From: Streptomyces collinus Tu 365
GTDB taxonomy: Bacteria > Actinomycetota > Actinomycetes > Streptomycetales > Streptomycetaceae
Length of the DNA stretch: 64,000 bases
Direction of reading: 5' to 3'
Assembly: GCF_000444875.1 (NCBI RefSeq)
Contig: NC_021985.1
Location: 6,096,170 to 6,160,169 of the forward strand
The position numbers and the translations under genes are program-made. The notes beneath the pieces are model-generated. The model was not told where the DNA came from. It searched no databases and saw only the letters and a list, made by a program, of their open reading frames with translations. Each line of letters starts with the position of its first letter. Within the stretch, counting starts at the first letter, position 1. Positions 61,415 through 64,000 of this stretch are shown piece after piece.

Positions 61415-64000
61415 CTACTGCTGCGGGGGCCGGCCCTGGCCCTGCGGAGGCTGCTCGCCCTGGTGGGGCTGGGGCTGGGCCTGCGGGTACGGCTGGGGGT
61501 GCGGAACCTGAGCGGCCTGCTCCGGCTGCGGCTGGGGCTGCCCGGGCTGCGGGTGGCCGGGCTGCGGCGGATACGGCTGCCCGGGGGCGCCCTGCGCGTA
61601 GGGCTGCGGTGCCGGCTGCTGCCCCGGATAGGGCTGCACCGGCTGCGGCGGGTAGGGCTGCTGCGCCTGATGCGGCGGGTACGGCTGCCCGGCCTGGCCC
61701 TCCTGCGGCGGGTAGGGCTGCTGCCCCGGCGCGGGGTACGGCTGACCGGGGGCGGGCGCGGGCGGGTAGGGCTGGCCCGGCGCCTGCGGGTACGGCTGCC
61801 CGGGGGCCGGGGCCTGCGGGTACGGCTGACCGGGGGCCGGGGCCTGCGGGTAGGGCTGTCCGGGGGCCTGGCCGTACAACTGGTCCGGCATCGGCTGTCC
61901 GGGCATCTGGTGGCCCGGCATCGGTGGGGCGGCCACCGGCGGCGGGTTGCCGTCGTTGGTCCACAGGCCGTGCGCCTGCTGGTGCCGTACGAAGTCCTCG
62001 GCCACCATCGCGGCGAGGTTGAAGTACGCCTCCCGCACCTTCGGCCGCATCATGTCGAGGTCCACCTCGGCACCGGCGGCCAGGTGCTCGTCGAACGGCA
62101 CCACGATCACGCCGCGGCAGCGTGTCTCGAAATGGGACACGATGTCGTCGACTTTGATCATCTTGCCGGTCTCACGGACCCCCGAGATGACGGTGATCGA
62201 CCGCGAGACGAGATCCGCGTACCCGTGCGCAGACAGCCAGTCCAGCGTCGTGCTGGCGCTGCTCGCACCGTCGACGGACGGGGTGGAGATGATGATGAGC
62301 TGGTCGGCGAGGTCCAGCACCCCGCGCATCGCGCTGTAGAGCAGACCGGTGCCGGAGTCGGTGAGGATGACCGGGTACTGCCTGCCGAGCACGTCGATGG
62401 CGCGCCGGTAGTCCTCGTCGTTGAACGTGGTCGAGACGGCCGGGTCGACGTCGTTGGCGATGATCTCCAGACCGGAGGACGCCTGGGACGTGAACCGGCG
62501 GATGTCCATGTACGAGTTGAGGTACGGGATCGCCTGGACCAGGTCACGGATGGTCGCGCCGGTCTCCCGGCGCACCCGGCGGCCGAGCGTGCCGGCGTCC
62601 GGGTTGGCGTCGATGGCGAGGATCTTGTCCTGCCGCTCGGAGGCGAGCGTGGAGCCCAGGGCGGTGGTGGTGGTCGTCTTGCCGACGCCGCCCTTGAGGC
62701 TGATGACCGCTATCCGGTAGCAGGACAGCACCGGCGTGCGGATCAGCTCGAGCTTCCGCTGCCGCTCGGCCTCCTCCTTCTTCCCGCCCAGCTTGAAGCG
62801 GGACGACGCGGCGGTGGGCCGGCCGCTCTTGGCCTTCTGCTTGCGGTTGTTGAGCAGCCGGTCCGAGGACAGCTCCACGGCCGCGGTGTAACCCAGCGGC
62901 GCGGCACCCGGGTTGGTCGGCTGCCGCTGGTCGTGCTGGATGGGCTGTGGCCAGGAGGCACCGGCCCGCGGGTCGACCGCCTGCGGCTGAGCGGCCTGCT
63001 GCGGCACCTGTCCCGGCTCGCCACCCTGCGGGGGCGCACCTTCCTGTCCGGGCTGCGGGAAGCCGTAACCGCCAGGCCGCGCGACCGAGTCGGGCGAACC
63101 GGGCTGCTGCGGGAAGCCGTAGCCACCGGGGGGAGTGGGCCCGGTGGGCCCGCCGGGTGCGGCGGACCGCTGCTCGGACTGGGGGAAGCCGTAACCGCCC
63201 GGCTGGGCCGGGGGGTTGGGCGCGCTGGGCTGCTGCGGGAAGCCGTGACCACTCGGCGGGATGGCCCCGTTCGGAACCGGCTGCTGCCCCTGCTGCGGGA
63301 AGCCGTAACCGCCGGGGGGAGTGGGACCTGGCTGCTGCGCGGCGGCCGACGGCTGTCCGGGCACCGGGCCGGGCACGCCCGGCTGGTTCCAGGCGGCGGG
63401 CGCGGGCTGCGGAGCCTGCGGCTGGAACGGCTGCTGCGGCCCGGCCACACCCTCGGGCCCCTGCCCTGCGGTGGGCTGCGGCTGACCGGGGACGGGCCCC
63501 GGCTGCTGCGGCGCGGGCTGCGCGGGCCACTGGGCCGCCGGGGCGGGAGCGGCGGGCTGGTACGACGGCGGCAGCGGCGGCAGCCCGCCCTGCGGCGAGG
63601 ACGGCGGCGGCGCCCAGCCGGGCGGAGCACCCTGGGGCTGGGGCTGGGGCTGGGGCTGCGGCTGCTGCCCGGGTGCGGGAGGTGCGACGGGCGGGGCGCC
63701 CTGGTCGGCAGCGGCGCTGTCGGATGCGGTGTGCTCGGGCGTGCTGTTGCGCGCGCCGGCGTCCGTGGACTGCGGCGCGAGGGGCGCGCCGTCGGAAGAC
63801 GGGATGTCAGGGGACTCGGCGTCGAGGCCCTCGGCGTCGGCGTCGGCGGACTCGGCGTCGGTGGGCTCGACGGGCTCGGCGGAGGCGGCGGCCGTACCGT
63901 CGGCCTGCGGCGAAGCGAGACCGGCGCCCTCGGCGTCACCGGCGTCCCCGGCCTCGGACGTGTCCCCGGCCGGACGGCCCTCGTCGGCCTCGTCCTCGGC
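61415..64000 (-). CDS. MinD/ParA-like ATPase with long Pro/Gln-rich arms, type VII secretion border gene (5' end outside window)
   Basis: The minus-strand frame is open from base 64000 to TAG at 61415, so over 860 residues are visible and the start lies outside. The upstream part is acidic (GDAGDAEGAG, EPVEPTDAESADADAEG), then Pro/Gln-rich with five GYGFPQ-type repeats. The core, near 62000-62750, is a MinD/ParA ATPase with deviant Walker A SLKGGVGKTTTTTALG and AIDANPDAGTLGRR. The last 190 residues are QPYPQAPAPG-type repeats. In Streptomyces a protein of this plan stands at the edge of the ESX/type VII secretion cluster and resembles EspI; that link is from memory and position. GTG or ATG codons inside the open frame are not the start. 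Confidence 0.8.
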   Translation of the reverse strand, partial: AEDEADEGRPAGDTSEAGDAGDAEGAGLASPQADGTAAASAEPVEPTDAESADADAEGLDAESPDIPSSDGAPLAPQSTDAGARNSTPEHTASDSAAADQGAPPVAPPAPGQQPQPQPQPQPQGAPPGWAPPPSSPQGGLPPLPPSYQPAAPAPAAQWPAQPAPQQPGPVPGQPQPTAGQGPEGVAGPQQPFQPQAPQPAPAAWNQPGVPGPVPGQPSAAAQQPGPTPPGGYGFPQQGQQPVPNGAIPPSGHGFPQQPSAPNPPAQPGGYGFPQSEQRSAAPGGPTGPTPPGGYGFPQQPGSPDSVARPGGYGFPQPGQEGAPPQGGEPGQVPQQAAQPQAVDPRAGASWPQPIQHDQRQPTNPGAAPLGYTAAVELSSDRLLNNRKQKAKSGRPTAASSRFKLGGKKEEAERQRKLELIRTPVLSCYRIAVISLKGGVGKTTTTTALGSTLASERQDKILAIDANPDAGTLGRRVRRETGATIRDLVQAIPYLNSYMDIRRFTSQASSGLEIIANDVDPAVSTTFNDEDYRRAIDVLGRQYPVILTDSGTGLLYSAMRGVLDLADQLIIISTPSVDGASSASTTLDWLSAHGYADLVSRSITVISGVRETGKMIKVDDIVSHFETRCRGVIVVPFDEHLAAGAEVDLDMMRPKVREAYFNLAAMVAEDFVRHQQAHGLWTNDGNPPPVAAPPMPGHQMPGQPMPDQLYGQAPGQPYPQAPAPGQPYPQAPAPGQPYPQAPGQPYPPAPAPGQPYPAPGQQPYPPQEGQAGQPYPPHQAQQPYPPQPVQPYPGQQPAPQPYAQGAPGQPYPPQPGHPQPGQPQPQPEQAAQVPHPQPYPQAQPQPHQGEQPPQGQGRPPQQ
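63030..63330 (-). repeat. GGYGFPQ-coding repeats in the ParA-like gene
   Basis: Five copies of a segment encoding G(Y/H)GFPQ, spaced about 55-65 bases, are recognisable as repeated GGGAAGCCGTAACC-like blocks on the plus strand. They encode the low-complexity arm before the ATPase domain. A second family of QPYPQAP-coding repeats lies near 61740-61870. Confidence 0.7.

Noticed and set aside
61740..61870. A regular repeat that could be mistaken for a CRISPR array
   Set aside because: The units lack unique spacers, are unequal in length and encode in-frame QPYPQAP repeats of the ParA-like protein.

Overview
The window is about 70 percent GC, has very strong G/C preference at third codon positions, Tat-dependent lipoproteins, many GTG starts and several apparently leaderless genes. 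Together with the gene order (dxr - site-2 protease - ispG, proS, rimP - nusA - ylxR - infB - DUF503 - rbfA - truB - ribF) this points to a Streptomyces chromosome, in the core region that matches roughly SCO5650 to SCO5717 of S. coelicolor (correspondence from memory, not searched). No rRNA, tRNA, CRISPR array, insertion sequence or prophage was seen.

Region 1-3800 (minus strand): a partial LOG-family protein, a VOC/glyoxalase-fold protein, and a two-gene ABC exporter with a degenerate ATPase signature. Region 3800-34700 is dominated by polyamine/GABA catabolism: an Lrp regulator overlapping a class III aminotransferase, a divergent aldehyde dehydrogenase and an orphan PotD-like lipoprotein; then a second aldehyde dehydrogenase followed by a complete PotD-PotA-PotB-PotC importer and a PuuB-like FAD oxidase; then gabT, a PucR-type regulator and a third semialdehyde-type dehydrogenase. 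A coherent reading is: import polyamine, oxidise or transaminate the amine, oxidise the aldehyde, convert GABA to succinic semialdehyde and then to succinate. Interspersed are unrelated genes: a membrane protein with a palindromic operator on its promoter, secreted proteins, a GDPD phosphodiesterase, an adenosine-deaminase-family enzyme, a DUF4190 protein, a NADAR-family hydrolase, a GH18 chitinase with a DasR-like site inside its promoter, a PAP2 phosphatase, and a TraG/VirD4-like membrane ATPase without partners.

Region 34900-49100: a secreted S53 (sedolisin) protease, a decayed minus-strand gene fragment, an acyl-CoA dehydrogenase, the MEP isoprenoid genes dxr and ispG around an M50 site-2 protease, two GNAT acetyltransferases, proS, a phosphotransferase-fold protein whose catalytic motif is broken, a 0.5-kb GC minisatellite, and a ferritin-like/lipoprotein pair.

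Region 49200-64000: the translation/transcription operon rimP-nusA-ylxR-infB, then DUF503-rbfA-truB. Between truB and ribF sits a 1205-residue protein with a trypsin-like domain lacking the catalytic serine, fused to a P-loop NTPase and a helical-repeat tail; with the TraG-like ATPase it is the best candidate for an undescribed system. The right edge carries most of a long Pro/Gln-rich MinD/ParA-like ATPase (5' end outside the window), which in Streptomyces borders the ESX/type VII secretion cluster.
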